From an uncultured Eubacteriales bacterium (lineage in GTDB: Bacteria; Bacillota; Clostridia; Oscillospirales; Ruminococcaceae): a stretch of DNA of 11,327 bases. Positions 10,609-11,327 of the stretch are shown here, piece after piece. The stretch's first letter is position 1, and each line of letters opens with the position of its first letter. The DNA lies in the NCBI GenBank assembly GCA_902493155.1, contig CABUOE010000060.1, forward strand, positions 1-11,327, written 5' to 3'. Made by a program: the position numbers and the translations under genes. The notes under the pieces were generated by a model. That model worked only from the letters and a program-made list of their open reading frames with translations. It was not told the DNA's origin and did not search any database.

Positions 10609-11327
10609 ATGCTCAATGAGAAAAATGTGGCCGCGCTTCGGATGCGGCGGCAGTTTATAGGGGAAAAGGCCTCGGAGGAGGAGTACGAGACGCTGTTTCG
10701 CGATTTATCCCCGGTACCCACCGTTTACTGGTGCTGCCCCGGGGAGCCGCCGGTACTCAGCTATCGGGCTTCCTTTGACGACCATTTTTTCAACACTCGC
10801 CGCCGGGCAAGGCGGGAGATCCTCAAAGGTCGGTTCCAAGGCGGGACAATTGGATATGTGGATAGGCGGGATTTGTCCCTCTATGGCAGTATCTACCGCA
10901 AAGCCCCAAAGGTCCTCACCGAAGTTCAGGAGGAGCTCATTCTGCTGCTGAGGCGGGAGGGGCCTATGAACATCGGGCTGATGAAGGAGCTGACCGGGCG
11001 GCTGGTGAAGGAAATCACCCCGGCGCTGCATAAATTGCAGGAGGCGTTTCTCGTCTTCGAGGATCAGGCCGACAACGAGTGGGATCGGGCTTGGTATTTA
11101 ATGGAAGGGGAATTTCCTGAACTGAACCTTAGCCTGCCCAGAGGGGAGGCCATCGAGGCGGCGGTGCAGCGGTTTGCCTACCGGATCGTGGCCTTTGACC
11201 TGCCCATGGCGAAATCCTTTTTCCGTTTGCCGGTGAGGGATTTAAAAGCCGCCGTGGACGGCCTGCTGTCCCGGGGAACCCTGGTGTCGCGTCTGGTGGA
11301 AGGGGAGGGAGACCGAATTTTGCTCCG
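10609..11327 (+). CDS. Winged-helix protein of the AlkZ/YcaQ (HTH_42) type, 3' end beyond window
   Basis: 239 codons are open to the window edge with no stop. GGGGG lies 7 bases before the ATG. Residues ASFDDHFFNTRRRARREILK lead into a helical winged-helix-like region: EVQEELILLLRREGPMNIGL, then MKELTGRLVKEITPALHKLQ, then EAFLVFEDQADNEWDRAWYL. This layout resembles AlkZ-related proteins, the HTH_42 superfamily that includes DNA glycosylases AlkZ and YcaQ acting on alkylated or crosslinked bases. The catalytic QxQ/QxD motif of the true glycosylases cannot be placed in the visible part, so enzyme activity is not claimed. It probably forms an operon with the small frame before it. Confidence 0.6.
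   Translation, partial: MLNEKNVAALRMRRQFIGEKASEEEYETLFRDLSPVPTVYWCCPGEPPVLSYRASFDDHFFNTRRRARREILKGRFQGGTIGYVDRRDLSLYGSIYRKAPKVLTEVQEELILLLRREGPMNIGLMKELTGRLVKEITPALHKLQEAFLVFEDQADNEWDRAWYLMEGEFPELNLSLPRGEAIEAAVQRFAYRIVAFDLPMAKSFFRLPVRDLKAAVDGLLSRGTLVSRLVEGEGDRILL

Overview
The window looks like the chromosome of a low-to-mid-GC Clostridia member, probably close to Oscillospiraceae/Ruminococcaceae. This is inferred from AGGAGG-type ribosome binding sites, sigma-A promoters, a DUF1836 regulator, an NfeD plus flotillin pair, a MarR-controlled MATE pump, and GC-rich foldback repeats between genes. No rRNA, tRNA, CRISPR array, transposase or integrase was seen.

Left part (1-4060), mostly housekeeping: a ferritin (minus strand), divergent from a DUF1836 MerR-like regulator, then a two-gene operon of an NfeD-like membrane protein and a flotillin. 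The operon is preceded by a structured leader and closed by a textbook terminator.

Middle part (4060-6740), accessory: a cluster of palindromic repeats is followed by two cassettes built around paralogous SLOG-like (DUF1273/YpsA-type) Rossmann proteins. Cassette A is a ribbon-helix-helix protein translationally coupled to SLOG-A. Cassette B is an XRE-type repressor divergent from SLOG-B across a promoter that carries a perfect 9+9 bp operator. The 7-bp half-site TAGGTAT recurs in front of the first copy of an unusual structured element.

Right part (6740-11327): a MATE efflux pump with its MarR regulator and a clear operator. Then come two repeats of one arrangement: a small XRE-type gene facing a divergently transcribed long-hairpin element. 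Three diverged copies of this element (4357-4469 plus strand; about 8594-8778 and 9405-9631 minus strand) keep a long helix through compensating changes. The copy at 8594-8778 has its own promoter and intrinsic terminator and reads as a complete small RNA gene of about 185 nt. A further, unrelated small RNA candidate lies at 10044-10201 (minus). The window ends inside a winged-helix AlkZ/YcaQ-like gene.

The most interesting material is (i) the structured RNA-like family paired with small DNA-binding proteins and (ii) the duplicated SLOG-like genes with two different kinds of regulator. Calls rest on reading the sequence by eye; no database search or folding program was run.
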